Assembly: GCA_037043015.1 (NCBI GenBank)
Contig: CM073323.1
Coordinates: 22,224,758-22,288,757 of the forward strand
DNA length: 64,000 nt
From: Bryum argenteum
Taxonomy: Eukaryota; Streptophyta; Bryopsida; Bryales; Bryaceae
Direction: 5' to 3'
Shown: piece after piece, positions 10,049 through 23,024 of the stretch
Position numbering within the stretch: the first letter of the stretch is position 1
Layout: each line of letters opens with the position of its first letter
Notes under the pieces: generated by a model
Database searches by the model: none
The model's input: the letters and a program-made list of their open reading frames with translations, nothing else
What the model was told of the DNA's origin: nothing
Position numbers and translations under genes: made by a program

Positions 10049-11062
10049 ATGGAGGCTAATGCAAGACGAAAGCCCAATCTGACCAGCAGCCAGGGTCGTG
10101 TTGTCACTGAATTCTCACTGAGTCCGGAACCCGGACGAGCCTGCCAAGGTGGTTCATGACACTTTGAAAGAAGTTGTTATCGACTTCCAGGTTAGTAATG
10201 AGGCATTTTCCAAATTTGGCGCCGTGCGTTGTAATCTAAGGAGAGTAGCAGCGAGGCTATGGACGTTTTATTACGAATGGTCGGCGGTGTTCGGCGCAAG
10301 CAAAAGGAATTCGACATTGATGCTATCAAAGTTAATCCATTGATAGAAGGTAGGAACATGGGATCAATAGCAGTCGCCATGTGCATATTGAATGGCATAG
10401 TTCAACGAGCTCTGAAGTCTGAAGGGAGGGCTTCTCGAGCTAAATACAAACACCATCAAGTCGTATCTCACTGAGGCGAACAAGGTGAATCGAGTCAAGT
10501 TTTGCCTGTTCATCCACAACCATGACTATCCCGCCCAGTTCCAGGAGATGATAAATACCATGCACATTGATGAAAAGTAGTTTTACATCACGGAGCAAAC
10601 AACCCATGATATCTTGCACTAGGCAAAGAACCTACAGAACGCACCTGCAAAAGCAAGTGGTTCATAACGAAGGTGATATATATAGCCGCCGTCGCTATCA
10701 CCCGATTTCATACGGGCCGCAACTCTACATTCAACATTAAGATTGGTAAATTTCAATTCATGTTCCAGAAGCCCGCAAAAAGGAGCAGCAAAAACAGGCA
10801 GGCTGGAACATTAGAGACGAAGTGTATTACCTCCATTGATAAATTCGAGAGACGTAAGATGCTATCAAGACAAGTCTTGCCGGCAATCTACGCTAATGGC
10901 CAGTGACGTCGGAGAGGCAGAAGACGAGTGATGTTAACATACGATAAGACAACACCAAGCTACATGTGCCCTATGATGATCCTCATCCGAGAGTTGAATT
11001 GGTTAAGGACGGCATGACGATCAAACTGATAAACCAACCACCGAATAGCCTCAACTTAAACC

Positions 11063-11104
<42 letters not shown>

Positions 11105-11363
11105 ATATGTCGACGATCGTTGATTCGATTGCCTCCACCAAAAAAGCATACTAAGACCTCTCCGCTGGAAAACTAACCAATATATTCCTCACTTGGCAGA
11201 AGTGCATGATTGAGGACATCAAGCTCAACAGTGACAACAAATAGAAGGTTCTACATATTAGCAAGGACTGTTTGCAATGGCTAGGCACATTGCGGTCGAG
11301 TGTGATTTGCCTTGACGAAGTTCGCTTGCAAGGAATAAATTTTGTTAATGAATTGGAATAATA
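10049..11363 (+). pseudogene. Mariner-like transposase (plant MLE), decayed
   Basis: Pieces occur in the right order for a plant mariner-like transposase: start MEANARRKPNLTSS (10049); a second helix region with GGVRRKQKEFDIDAIK (10280-10330); SYLTEANKVNRVKFCLF (about 10450-10510); HIDEK followed by TAG where W is usual (about 10563-10580; D at 10569-10571 is catalytic residue 1); KPAKRSSKNRQAGTLETK (about 10770-10830); DNTKLHV at 10948 (catalytic residue 2, preceded by TAA where Q is usual); and NQPPNSLNLN (about 11032-11061), where the family has PDLN. The third catalytic D is thus N at 11053-11055. After a CAA repeat the C-terminus continues as GKLTNIFLTWQKCMIE and ISKDCLQWLGTL. Several stops and at least one frame change make it dead. 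The terminal repeats were not found. Confidence 0.8.
11062..11103 (+). repeat. (CAA)14 microsatellite inside the mariner remnant
   Basis: Fourteen perfect CAA units lie exactly after the third catalytic motif of the mariner-like transposase. They add a run of glutamines where related proteins continue with the conserved LGFF region, which is missing here. Confidence 0.95.
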
Positions 11364-13112
11364 CAGAGCCCTATCATGTTGTTGAACAATTTTGATGTAA
11401 TTCTTTGTTTGTTCAAGGATATTGGATCTCTTTGTGATCTTTGAACACAGTGAAGCTATGTTTATTTCTGGATAGCAACATATACCCCAAGAAGTCGACT
11501 TGAAACTGTCTATCCAGAACCCATGAGTTCTTTCCATGCACAGATCATATGCGTGGCCTGCCTACATCATATCGATGGATTACATCAATACGTCTGATCC
11601 TGGTTATATTGTCGGCAGTAAAGTGGAAGAGATTGCTTCAACCCCTACAAAAGGAGAAGCTGAACGATGACCTCTGGACATATCCGAAATCCTCAAACAA
11701 AGTTCTTTTGAATTTGAATTTGGAAAATCCAATTACATCGGACAAAGTTCTTTTGAATTTGAATGAGGTAGAGCTGTAATTGTCATGGTAGGCATTAGCT
11801 TAGTCACTAAATTCCTGAGTCACTAGAGCCAGACTAGTTCAAGAAGCAGCAAGGAACTTCTGTGCACGCCTTGGCCATCCTCCTTCCTTGCCGGAGAAGC
11901 AGACAACCTTTTTCTTAGCAAATCACGATATCATCAATCAGTGATGGCAGAAATGAGCACTTGGAATAGACATGAGTTTTCTAAGGAGTTGCTTTCAAAC
12001 CTGTACTGAACTAATCACGGCTTTCGAACACCGAAGAACTCCCCTCTGTAATTGCATGTGCTTACAAAGCACCAAACGGAAGTCTATATTACAAGAAGAA
12101 TTGACATCATGTGTTTCCGTATGGACGATCATACAAACTCTATTTTACAGTAGGATTGATCAACTTGTGTTTCCTTAATGACACTCATATTGTTTTACTA
12201 ACAACCATGCAAACTTCATAAAACTCTAGCCTCCAAGAACCTCACCTTCTACTTTAATCAGTAAAGAATCATCGTAACAATCATGCAGGAATTCTGACCA
12301 CACAAACTAGAAGAACGTACGTAAATCCATTTTACAGAACACCATTCAAGTAAAGTGAGGTCAAGGAAACAGGAGTGACTTCACTTACTGAGATGTTCAC
12401 ATCACATTCCACATGTTCACAAATTCATATCAACATGAAAGTCAAAAAGAGATATAGTAATAAATGACAAATTGTCATCGACCCATCAAAATTGCCTTGA
12501 CATGCCCGAGTACCATGAAAAAACTGGCTCAGCAGCAGATGTCCTAAAACTAAGTGCATAAAAGGTCTGGAATTTCATATTCAGCAAAAGATGTATGTCA
12601 CAGCATCATCAACCCGAAGCTGCCAGTATATATATATATATATACCACACAAGGATAGCAAAAAAAGTGGCAAATGACATAGCACCAAACCTTCCAATGG
12701 CACTGACTGATCTGATCAAAAATTTGGATGTTACTAAAAAAAAAACCTCTTCACAATGCCACTTAAACAATGGTTTCGAAAAAAAAAACTAAACTATCAC
12801 TAATAGCCGGGTTGCTTCCAACCCCTACACAGCCCCCCAACAGTTGCGGTTTGGTTTCCCAACACATTGTGGTTGCCAGCATGATAGCAAGATGATGATT
12901 TTTCTCAGAATGGAATGGAAAATGCCAGCAGCGATCATGGCTCCAGGGTAAACTTTTCACTTTCGCAGCAGCCGCCGAACAAGGTAGTAGCAGGCAGCAT
13001 AAAGGCACAACAATATTGCAAAATCATTTCAGCAAGCCAAGGACAACACTAGGCTGAGAGCCATGCGAGAGAAAGATGCACCTCTCCTCTTCCTTCATCA
13101 TCTTTGCGATAG
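11364..13112. other. Intergenic plus probable LARP1 3' UTR
   Basis: No gene supported. The right part, roughly 12600-13112, probably holds the LARP1 3' untranslated region because the stop codon is at 13113-13115 on the minus strand, but no polyadenylation site can be fixed. A (TA)n run lies at about 12627-12643. Short open frames here carry no motif. Confidence 0.5.
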
Positions 13113-14642
13113 CTAAGATGATGCTGCTGCCACAGGTGGTGGTGCATTTGGGGCGGAAGACGCTGATGAGGACTCTTGATGATTCGAAGCAGCTGGTTCT
13201 TTCTCCTTCGCCTCCAAGGCCAGTTTCTCTTTTGCTCTACGAATATCCGCTAATGTTCGAAACTCTTCGTTGAGCAACCGCTCTAGCTCTGGGTGCTTCG
13301 GCACTGGCTTCTTACTCCTATCCTTGCGGTAATAATGGAATGCCCTGCACAAAAAAAGTCACCGCCGTTGTCAATGCTATTGATGATCAACTCAAGCAGA
13401 CTTGCGATTTTTCATCCAGAAACTCTTCTACTAGAATGAACAGAATTGAATATACCAGCCATATTTCTGTAGAACTATGTAAAAGGGTTTGAAAGTACCA
13501 GTATTTCTCGAGGCCATAAAGATTGCCTTTCAGATAAGTATCCAGAGTAAGTTTCTCAAAATCGTCATACATATCCTGCTTAAACTTCGCCTCCAAGCCG
13601 TAGCTGCAGAATCCACAAAGAACCAGCAACGACTCAATCCGTCAGATCATTTGAAATTACACATATTATTGGCGGACCACTTGGTTTTAGTGAACTCCAG
13701 GCAGGTCAGCCAGGAGTGGTATTTCGTAAAGGAACACATACGGTAATTAGTATATAATGCCTTAACTGCAGATTCAATAAATGTATGCCGATGATTCCTA
13801 CCTGTAAAACCTAAAAAGACATTCCATTCCATAATTGTACTTGGCTGCCGCATCCTCCTCAGCGAGCTTTTTAAACTCCAAGTACATGGACGTGTTAAAA
13901 TTTGTCCGCAAAAAGTACGACCAAAACCTGAACAACGTGTTCATTTCCTGAAATCAATAAAAAAGTTGTTAGTTTCTTGTCACCATAAAGAGGGGGAAAA
14001 AAACTTGAGTATACGTAAAACCTTCACAAGCAGAGGCATTAAGGTATCTACAGAAAGCATCGGAAATAACAGAGTAGTGCAAAATCGGAATAAAGAGATC
14101 CTACCTCACTGCAACCAATACCAACTCGTTTCCGCTCCACTAAGCAGCGCTTGTAGTACTTGGCATACCTGCATAGCAAACAGGTATCAGAATAATCTTC
14201 CGCGTGGACAAAGAACATGACATCTACATTTCAAGTATTTCTGATCCACATGAAGCAGTAACTACTAACTACTGGTTAAGATCGTCATAAATGGAAGATT
14301 CTTCTCTAGATTTTTCGGGATATATTCCTTTCTAATCTCTTCAGGGTATATTCTTTGAAAGATACCTCAGTGCATGCACTTGCCTTTCAAAATTCTCAAA
14401 TGTATAACTCAAGTCAATCTTTAACGAATAAGACATCATTGACGTGCTACGTGCGAGAAACTCACTTTTGCTGCTTAAATCCATTGTCTTCAAGAAGAGC
14501 ATGGCTGGGGTGCTGGAAATGCGGGAAAGACTTGGGAACTGATCCCACCGGCGGGCTGCTACCTGGCATAAAGCCACCTGGGGAAGTGCCAAAAGGTGAC
14601 GACCCCATACGAGTCGAACCGTAAGATGAAGATAGAGAAACA
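13113..14642 (-). CDS. LARP1: LARP1 DM15 region exons (11-15)
   Basis: Exon 11 carries [19 protein letters not shown] and [16 protein letters not shown]. Exons 12-14 form the three DM15 repeats: [35 protein letters not shown] with [17 protein letters not shown], and [20 protein letters not shown]. Exon 15 continues WAFHYYRKD and [12 protein letters not shown], then an A/E/K-rich tail. In human LARP1 this HEAT-like domain holds the m7G cap and the first TOP nucleotides. The Arg of RFWSYFLR and the Tyr of YNYGMEC, which correspond to cap-binding positions there, are kept. Confidence 0.92.
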
Positions 14643-17600
14643 CTGCAGTCAAACAGGTCTGTCGGTCAGATATTAAATGATATGATAAATTCGGTAATTT
14701 GAACATATAATACTGTAAATCAACGTAAGATCATTACTGATGGACCAAGAATGTATATGTGCGTCAAGTGCAATTAAAGATCCGCAATGAGCAATGCGCC
14801 TTCACGAATCGAAAACAACTCAAAATAGTTCAAAAATCTTACGAATTAATTTACTTTCAGAAACATCATTTCAGATGATCTTTGGTTGGAAACACTGTCC
14901 TCATCATGAATGTCTTTCAGCAATCTTTCATGCATAACTAACCTCTGATTATCAGGAGTAGTGCCGAAGAAGAAGCCAACGGAGTCACTTGGAGGACTTT
15001 CGGCCGTCAGTCTAGACCTTTGACTATCACGTGGGTTGCTGGGGAAAAGCCGTTGCTGATAGCCGCCACGGGAAGCTCTAAATGAACCTCTGGGTGGCCG
15101 CAATGGGCCATCCGAACCAGCACTACCAACACTGCTGCCAAGCGCACGTCCTGCTATCTCTCCTAGCGAACCGACCCTTCCCAGGGACCCAGACTCACTT
15201 GTGACCACCTTAGGAGGCACAGCCGTAGACCGTTGCTTCCTGCCTGAGTGCAACTCCTACACATACAGCACCAGATAATCAGCCAAAACTAGTGTAAGAC
15301 CAGGGGTAAGACTTGTCTTCCAAGTCTCCATAACCATCCAAATGTGACCCAACAAACGATCCTTTCTATAATGCTAGGGAGCTGCAGCAATACATACAAA
15401 CCCAGACATAAGCCATATTAGGTTGTAAGCCCTGCAAATCACTCGAAGTTATTGATTTAATTCTCCTGGTGAGACTATCTAATATCTGCAAAAGTCAATC
15501 CTCACCTGCTCGTAGAAGAAGAGGCCGTCGTTCATGATGGAGGCAAATTCTTCTGTTATGGCCTTCCGACCATGATCTCTTCCATCTTTACGATCCCCTC
15601 GGGTCGACTTCTTAGTCTGTACAATTACCCATTTTTTCATGTATAAATAACATGTGTCCAAACTCAAGGTACTAAAGTTGAGGAGTTCCAACGGTGCCCA
15701 CGGACCTGCGTCACAATGATGAGTCGTTGGAGATCGCGATCATTGATATCAGTATCGTCCTCCTCATCATCGTGGCTGCATCAGGATGCATTTTTTTATT
15801 TCAAGGAAGACAATAGCACGATGGTTGAGCGAAGAAAGGTGAAAAGTGGACTAAGAAAAATAGGCAAGGTAACGTACTCGAATAAAACCGTAGTTACATC
15901 AAACTCAAGAACCAACCAACTTATTCCTGAACCGAAGATCACTAGACTACCGACCTTTTTGGAACAGTTTGAGTTTCTTTAGGGACTGGCCGCTCTGAAG
16001 TCTCAAGTTCTTCGTCAAGCTGAAAAGTGTCCTCTTCGGCACCGCTGTGATTAGCAGTAAACGCGGCAGACAAGCCTCCCGCAAGTCGAGAAGTGGGTGG
16101 TCGCTTGTTGCTGGAAGCCCGACGCTTTCCAGTATGCGTCAACCAATCTCCAGGATGTTCAAGAGCCTCAGCATCGCCTTTCGGCACTGAGTTCGCACCA
16201 GAAAAATGCACATCGTTTTCTACTGCACCCTGAAGAGAAGTAGTCTCCGCATCCGACTTCTCTTTTTTCAAATGCGATTCAACGTCAGACTTCTCCTCCT
16301 TCGATTGCAATTGAGCATCAGTCTTCTCTTCCTTCGATTGAACACTCTTCTCTGCCTCCGGTGGCGACTGAGCAGCACTCTTCTCTACCTCCGGTTGCGA
16401 TTGAGCCTCTTCCTTGGGTTGCGATTGATCAACACTTTTCTCTTCCAAGTGTTTCACATCGATCGATGATACTCCAAGACCAACGGCTGAAGCTGTGTGT
16501 ACAACATTGCTGTCCCCAGCATCTCCAACATCTATAACAGACGCGAGACCAACAGAAGGAGGAGAATAGCCGACTCCCGCAACACCTTCAGCAGGTGCCT
16601 TACCAACCTCTGGCTTTTCAGCGGTATCTGGAACACAGTTCACATTCACGACGATAACTATTTCAACGATATTGAGGTTAACAATGATGATTTTCAACTT
16701 CAAATACAACAGCATCAGCATATTTAGGTGTAGCAAGAAAACCTCAGAAAGAAAGAGGAAGCTTCCAAAGCAGCCGGACTAGAAGCTTAGCAACCGGAAC
16801 AGGCTTTCTGGAGCACAGACATGAAGTCTAGTCGATTGACCCTAACATCTCCATTAAGTTTATCCATCCCACCTTTAGCAGCCGGTCGGCTCTCTGCTCC
16901 ACTTTCCAAAGAACTTGCTGATGTCTCGGACTGATTTACTACACTTCCCGAGCTTTCATCACCCCTGACCTTGCCTTCATCAGCACTCTTGCTGGTAGTT
17001 GACGGTAAGCCCTGTTGAGATGTTTCTTCATTCGAAGGTTCATCTTTCTCGGATCCCACACCAATATTAGTAGGAGCAGGAGGAGGAGGAAGCAACCATG
17101 TTGCCCAGTCATCACGTTTACGCAATTTGTCACCCTGCAAGAATTGGCATTCGTTGGAATGAATTTCAAGTGCATCTCGGCATCTTCCATGCTGACTGGT
17201 GTGGTCACCATATTCGCACCTCATATATGACGATTATGATAAGCTTTAAAATAGAATGTTTCAATCTCACCTTCACTTCGATGATGCTAGATTCCTGAAG
17301 TGCATCTAATATGAGATTCACATCTTCTGTCAGATGACGAACCTGCAAAGACGTGAGTTGATTAATAACCTCTCAGGTAGCAGATTGGAGTGACCCCAGG
17401 TTTACCAGAATAATGCAATTCAGTATAAAACTATACATACTTCAAGTTCTCCATCGAGCATGAAGGTTAATCTGGAACTACGTATATCTGTAGACGCCAG
17501 AGACCAGCAAGGATATGAAGAAGTCTACAGAGGGGAGCTACTCAAACATAGTGAAAATAAGTATCTCCCACGTACAGGACTTACCAAGTGCAGAATTCTA

Positions 17601-20110
17601 ACGAAAAATGAGAGCGGAGTGTTTACAAAACTCAACTATCAATACAATGTAGTGCATTCATAAGACTGTCTTATTTGACCTGCACTTCTATGCAACAGAA
17701 AGAGATGCTTTCATACAAAGATTGAGAAGGAAAGGATACGATACATAACTCCGCAGGATTCATAACGGCTGTAGGACTGTAAGCAGTGAGATCATCTTCT
17801 AATATACAGATCGAAAGAATGCATATCCTTATCACTTACACAAGAAATTGAAGGTACTTGAAGATACCAGGGGATGTTCGCATGATGCGGAAGAACTTAC
17901 CCTATTGAAATTAGCAATAACACTAACGGGAATGAAACCATTGTTATCCATCTTGGAACGCAGGAATATATCTTTGCAAAGATTGTCCATACTGCACCAA
18001 GAAAATCGATATCAAAACCAAAAGTTCACAGCATCAACTGGACCACAAACGAAGAGCAAAATCTGCAAGAAAATGAGACAAAGCGGTTTTTCTTGATACG
18101 TACCTAAAGTAGTATTCGATTTGCTGAACCAACATTACGCGAAGAGGCGGGGCTTGGCCTGGCGCTACGCCTCCAGCTGCTCCAGCTGGGAAAAATCCAT
18201 GACCAGCGTTCGCACTGCCTGCTGGCACATAGTACATATTTGCTGAAGCACCTACCAGCATCCCATATACTTTCAGCCCTGACTAGAACTGCCTCATATA
18301 GAAGCATAGAATGATATTGCACGAGAAAAATATGACTGCCTTCGCATCAGATAACTCTCGCTACAATAGACTACATCCCTACCACAGAAAACACATGTAG
18401 AGCACAGTCAACCTGTCCAAAACATGTGCAGAAGGACCGATACTGCATCATGTAGAACAATGAAACGCTCGAGAATGTCACCCCATAAACTTCTGATGTC
18501 CGAAAGCAACAAGAAAGTTCTATGCACTTGACCGAATCTGTGAACTTAGAATACCTCAGACAAAGTAGCCACTGGCATTAAAAAGAAAAGCCTCACTAGA
18601 ACATGAATCACACCTGCTGGGTTTCCGAACTCAGACATGTTGTTGTTGAACATATTCCTGTTGTTATAATTCCTGTTGGAACCAGTTCGCATAGCCACAG
18701 CCGGACCATTATTCATACGAAACCCTCGTTGATTGTTCCATTGGTGGTTGTTCGACCGCACCTGGTCCCTTCCATTCCGTTGTCGTGGACCACCGAAGCC
18801 AGAGTTATCCTGGCCCCTCCAGTAACCCCCACGACTCCTCTCGTTGCTACCACCGTTGCCCGGTACATGCCTTACACCACCCTCACTACCACCTGCTGGA
18901 GCTGATGGCTCCACTGTAGAAGTAGTGCTCCCGGGTCCCTCTTCTGGCGTTGCTGCGTCTGCTGACGAACTTGACGTCACCGACGGACCTCCCTTCTGTG
19001 AAGGATGGTCCGCGTGATGAGCTTTCCGGTTTCCCTTCAACCCTCCTTTGGGACCTTGAGTTGCTGACTGGTCCACATTGTTCGGACCCCTACGCCCTAA
19101 TGAAATCGTCTGCAAAGCAAGGGCACCACCACTTGTTACACTCAAACCTCTTTCATTCAACACTTTACGATGACCATACTATCGTTGATATCTCGAAGAT
19201 TCCGTTGACAGACTCTCTCGCAGTTTTCAATGACGAACACAAGGAACTACAGCTGAAGAGGGACAAAAGCAGCCAGTTTGAGAAAAATTTGACGAGACGG
19301 GCGTAACGCTAAACCCTTCCTCAAAATCTTATCACGGCGCCGTGGAATCAATAAGAGATAATATACTGAGCACGAACTAGCTAAACTTATGGTCCTTGAA
19401 TTGCCGTAAAAGAAGAAGAGTTCGAAATCCTAAAACCCTAGATGCTGGTAGAACAGATAAGGCTGGAACAGTGAAAGCCCTAAGAGAGAAAGCACGACCC
19501 TACACTCCTCAGTGGTGTGGCTCCGAAAAAAAAAAGCTTGCTCGTGATTGAATTGGGTTTTCACCTGTTGGGAGATTGGATTAGCAGAAGGAGTAGCGCC
19601 TGGAGTAGGCTGGTTTTTCAAGGGTTGCTCAGTAGGCGTGGCCGCCTTTGCGTGCCGGGCATCACCTAACGTCGGCCAAGTGACAGCGCCCATGACAGGT
19701 CCTGTTGCAGGGGTTTTACCAACGTTGCTACTGGCATTCTTCCAAGCAGGTTTAGCAGGTTTCACAACCTGATCCGGTGGAGGAGAAGTAGTAACAGTAC
19801 TAGTAGTTTGCCCTAACTCAGTTTTCACGCTCTCAGTAGTAGTCTCCAGTTCAACTTCGGTTTTCTCGGGAATTCTCGCAGCAGCAGGCTCCTCCGGCGT
19901 CGGCGATTCTGCAGGCAATTGAGACTTTTCGGAATTCGGTTGCTGCTGCGGGGCGGGACTATTTTCGGAAGAAGGAGGAGCGGCCTCGACACCGCCCCGC
20001 ACGACCTGCGACCAGGCGCCCTTGACAGGCGCAGTTCCCTTGCCATTGCTGCCGCTGGCAGAAGCGGCGGCAGCAGAGGGCGCAGGGGCCGTGTCCGACA
20101 CGACCGCCAT
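13113..20110 (-). CDS. LARP1: La-related protein 1 (LARP1), complete coding region, 15 exons
   Basis: Exons: 20110-19565, 19109-18614, 18251-18104, 17991-17901, 17342-17271, 17134-16795, 16627-15955, 15775-15706, 15616-15506, 15256-14855, 14642-14466, 14168-14105, 13947-13802, 13603-13499, 13344-13113. All phases agree except the 10/11 join, whose exact sites I could not settle. The product is about 1,220 residues, usual for plant LARP1. Parts in order: a low-complexity start with VKGAWSQVV and [12 protein letters not shown], a G/R/N-rich stretch, the La motif, an acidic E/K-rich linker, [12 protein letters not shown], and the DM15 repeats. By family, LARP1 sits on capped, 5'TOP-type mRNAs in the cytoplasm, controls their translation under TOR, and in plants helps heat-induced mRNA decay through XRN4. 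Start chosen at the first ATG, in a [11 protein letters not shown] context. The single-copy, fully open frame suggests a working gene. Confidence 0.93.
16795..18251 (-). CDS. LARP1: LARP1 La motif exons (3-6)
   Basis: Exon 3 ends in [15 protein letters not shown], exon 4 gives [19 protein letters not shown] and [11 protein letters not shown], exon 5 gives [15 protein letters not shown], and exon 6 begins [15 protein letters not shown]. This is a complete La motif (winged helix) followed by the short linker helix, with the aromatic and charged positions of the family. It binds RNA 3' ends and poly(A). The intron positions were fixed by phase (1, 2, 0, 0). Exon 6 ends with a weak donor (CCG/GTTGCT) at about 16795, the least certain join in this part. 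Confidence 0.9.
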
Positions 20111-20353
20111 GCCTGGCCCCCGCCCAGACCACGCGCCCTGCTGGAGCCCTGGAGATGGTGCTGGCGAGAACAGGGCAATTCAGCTCAAACAAAGCAGCGC
20201 TGTGACCTAAAAAGCACCGAATAGAGAACCAGAGGCCATGGCCAGCGCTCAATCCAACAAAAGAGAAAATCAGGCCAAGGGCAGGAGCAGGTGAAGAGGC
20301 GGCAGAGGCAGCGGCACGGCCATCATCGGGGCGCGACGAGGAAAAAGAGCCAA

Positions 20354-20362
20354 AAACCCTAA
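20354..20362 (+). promoter_or_regulatory. telo-box AAACCCTAA
   Basis: An exact AAACCCTAA lies about 250 bases upstream of the LARP1 start codon. It is a known element of plant translation and ribosomal-protein gene promoters. Nine bases alone can occur by chance; the second copy in the same leader strengthens the call. Confidence 0.5.
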
Positions 20363-20594
20363 CGACGACTCTCAAGGAGTCCTTTCCCTAGGGCAGGGCC
20401 AAAGGGAAGGAGGCTCATCCCCTCCCCGGCCCTGACCCCTCCTCTGACCAACCGACGCACGAACACACAACGAACGGAGCCGCCCATGGAACGAACGAAG
20501 AGGATCATCCACGAACGAAGAGGGGCGGAACGAACGATCGGAGCCGGTATCGTCGGTCCGGTCACTTTTCCGTTCTTGTCCGTGCCTGTCCCTG

Positions 20595-20603
20595 TTTAGG
20601 GTT
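20595..20603 (-). promoter_or_regulatory. telo-box, inverted copy
   Basis: TTTAGGGTT on the plus strand is AACCCTAAA on the strand of LARP1, about 490 bases upstream of its ATG. Confidence 0.45.
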
Positions 20604-20815
20604 CCCTGGAGCCCTAGTATGATTCGCCGCGCATCTTTGGGTCGATACCTTGTGGGTTGCAATCTTTCCTTTTCCAGATCTCTTTGGCAACAAGCCATAT
20701 CTATTCAACTTGAGCTTGGAAAGGAAAATTTTACCAAAAGGTTGTAACCTGATAAGCTGCAACACAGGAAGCCCTCATCAGGGGATGTGAAATTAATTTG
20801 GTACATCTCACGTAA

Positions 20816-21116
20816 GGCCCACTTTACACTTGGGGCCAAATCAAGCGCCGGCCCAAATTCCTCAAATTTCAACCAATAGGATGGCTTGATCCTTTCAAAT
20901 CGGGCCCAAGGGCGTCATACTAGGGCGTGACCAGAACTTCAATTTATCCTGTGTGGCATCCTATGTGGCACTCTTCTGGCGCCAAAATGTTCGGGCCTTA
21001 GTGATGCAATTGGGACAAGGTTTACCTTAGCCCGAACTTTGCAACTTGGGCCCGAACTCTGGCCGTTGAATCTAGCTTGCTCTCCCGCCGGCCCCAACCT
21101 ATGTATAAAGTGCCCC
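20816..21116. mobile_element. Diverged MITE-like element, about 300 bp
   Basis: The left end GGCCCACTTTACACTTGGGG is matched in reverse complement at the right end (21090-21116) by GGGGCACTTTATACATAGG then TTGGGGCC. The shared CACTTTA-CA-TGGGGCC order also recalls the TTTACACCTAGGGG ends of the element at 23025, so they may be one family. TAA precedes the left end; the right duplication is not clear. Confidence 0.45.
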
Positions 21117-23024
21117 AGCCTATGTATAAGATATCTTCTCACTTGTGGTAGTTTTAGGGGTTTGGAGATGTTTTGATTTAGTTTGGAATTTATTTCATTG
21201 ATACAAAGACCTTTAGTTGTATGTTGTTAAGAATTTCATACATGTGTTGTATGAAATTGGGTTGTGCAATTCACCCCGAAAGATTTAAGAGACCAGATGT
21301 GTGCTTTTTCTATTTTGGGCAGCCTAGATGAAGGGGTTAAACTTAGTATTTTGCCTAAGATTTCTACAGTGTGTTTCCTACATTACATGGTATGTGTACT
21401 AAAATTCGCAAAGCCAAATTTCCCTTTTAGAATTTTGAAACACAAGTTGTTGGTTCCGGGTCCGGCTCCGGTAGAAAAAAACTATCTTTGATTGGATTTT
21501 TTTCAAAAAGAAAGTCGGTGTCCTCTTGTTTATATCATCCCTCTGCAGATTTCCATCTCACCCAATCTAAAGCATTTATCTACTTTGGGAGGGTAGCATC
21601 CAAAATTCCCAACTATGAGCCACATAAAATTTAACTCTCCCTTTGCACGATGGTGACAATGCCTCTTGAGAAATGCCCAAAAATGTTTTGCACAAACTTT
21701 TGATGTTACGATCTTGCAAATAATAAACATCCTATGGTCAATTTTTGGAAAAGTTACCGAGCTTGGTTACAAGATCTTGTGGTTGAAGGTCTAAAAAGTT
21801 GGAAAATTCGGTTCACACCCTTGTGAGTGTGTAGAGGTAAAAAATCATTTTTAGGTTTCAAGCTTCCAAAAACACAAGGAAATTTAGGGGTAAAGTTGAT
21901 AACATTCAAGTGTTTTGAGTAATTATTTGGATACATGATGAATAGTTGGGCACCTATGTTACCAATAGAAAAAATTGTTTCACTTTTCTACCTTACATAT
22001 CTTGATTTTTAATAAAATTATAGTTACTAGAAACAATATGATATCTTAAAAACTAGTCTCACAATAAAAGTAAAATTCAGTATGAAAAGCTTGTGAAATT
22101 ATAATGAACAACACAAAAAGACATGTAGTTACAATCCACAAAGTTTGTTGGGCCTTTGTTTTTTATTCAGGATATTTGATAACTTGGCCCATATCAATCC
22201 AACTTGAGCACTCACATGTAAATTTGCACAAAAGCATAAGGAAAGGTTGTGCAACGAAACTCTTTAATGTATAGGTGACTACGATATACCCTAAATCCTA
22301 AGTGGTAATGACCTTCAACTTGCTCTTAGAATAAGCAAATTAGTGATTTTTTCAGCTTGTGTTAGAATGATTCATTTGACATTTGACATTGTAGAGAATT
22401 GGTGTGAGAAGTTTTCCAAAATCATTTTAATTCTTTCGACTACATGGAACATCAGATCAATGACCTCAATGGAAAATGGGCAGTAAAAAACATCTTGTTC
22501 AATAAACTTTGACCAAACATTATGTCATTTTCTTAAGAAGACAAAACAACCTCTCTTGAGAATACATTTGAGGTTTACAAATGTATTTGTAAGGCTTGTA
22601 ATGAATGGACGTATACAAAAAATCATCACTAAAGAAAATAAAAAAGTAGAAGACATGATAGAGAAATGATTTGGGAAGGGTTCAACAAAGGATTGCTTAG
22701 AGGAAAACTTCATTCCCATGGTGCTGAGCAAATTGAACATATTGATCCAATTAGCAATTATCTATATTAAGGATGCTTATGTGGGAGTCAAGCTGCACAT
22801 GGCTATGAAGAAGGGCAAAATTCCCACTTATATGATTGGTTTATTTTTTGAGCTTCTAGAAATGAACCAACCACAAGAGAGGGACTCTTAACGTCCTTCG
22901 GCCCTATATACACCTTGAATCCACATGTAGAGCGCATCTAATTAACATCTCCATTTCCAGCTCCTTGTTTAACACATCACTCTAGATAAATAACACATCA
23001 CTTGAACTAACATGAAACAACTAA
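21117..23024. other. Intergenic, no gene seen
   Basis: AT-rich sequence between the LARP1 promoter side and the MITE at 23025. Open frames on both strands are short and without motifs. No repeat ends were recognised. Confidence 0.6.

Larger units (their letters stand above)
20111..20815 (-). promoter_or_regulatory. LARP1 5' UTR and promoter region
   Basis: This is a G+C-rich leader upstream of the LARP1 ATG. Open frames here (both strands) are compositional and lack motifs. It contains two telo-box motifs (20354-20362 and 20595-20603). The transcription start cannot be fixed. Plant genes of the translation apparatus often carry telo-boxes near the start site, which fits LARP1's role. Confidence 0.5.

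Noticed and set aside
10966-11154. A small polyglutamine protein
   Set aside because: The glutamine run sits inside a decayed mariner transposase frame that continues on both sides; it is a microsatellite, not a gene.
18603-20224. Plus-strand open frames opposite LARP1 exons 1 and 2
   Set aside because: The minus strand gives a coherent LARP1 N-terminus with consistent splice phases; the plus-strand frames are S/T/P- and R-rich shadows.
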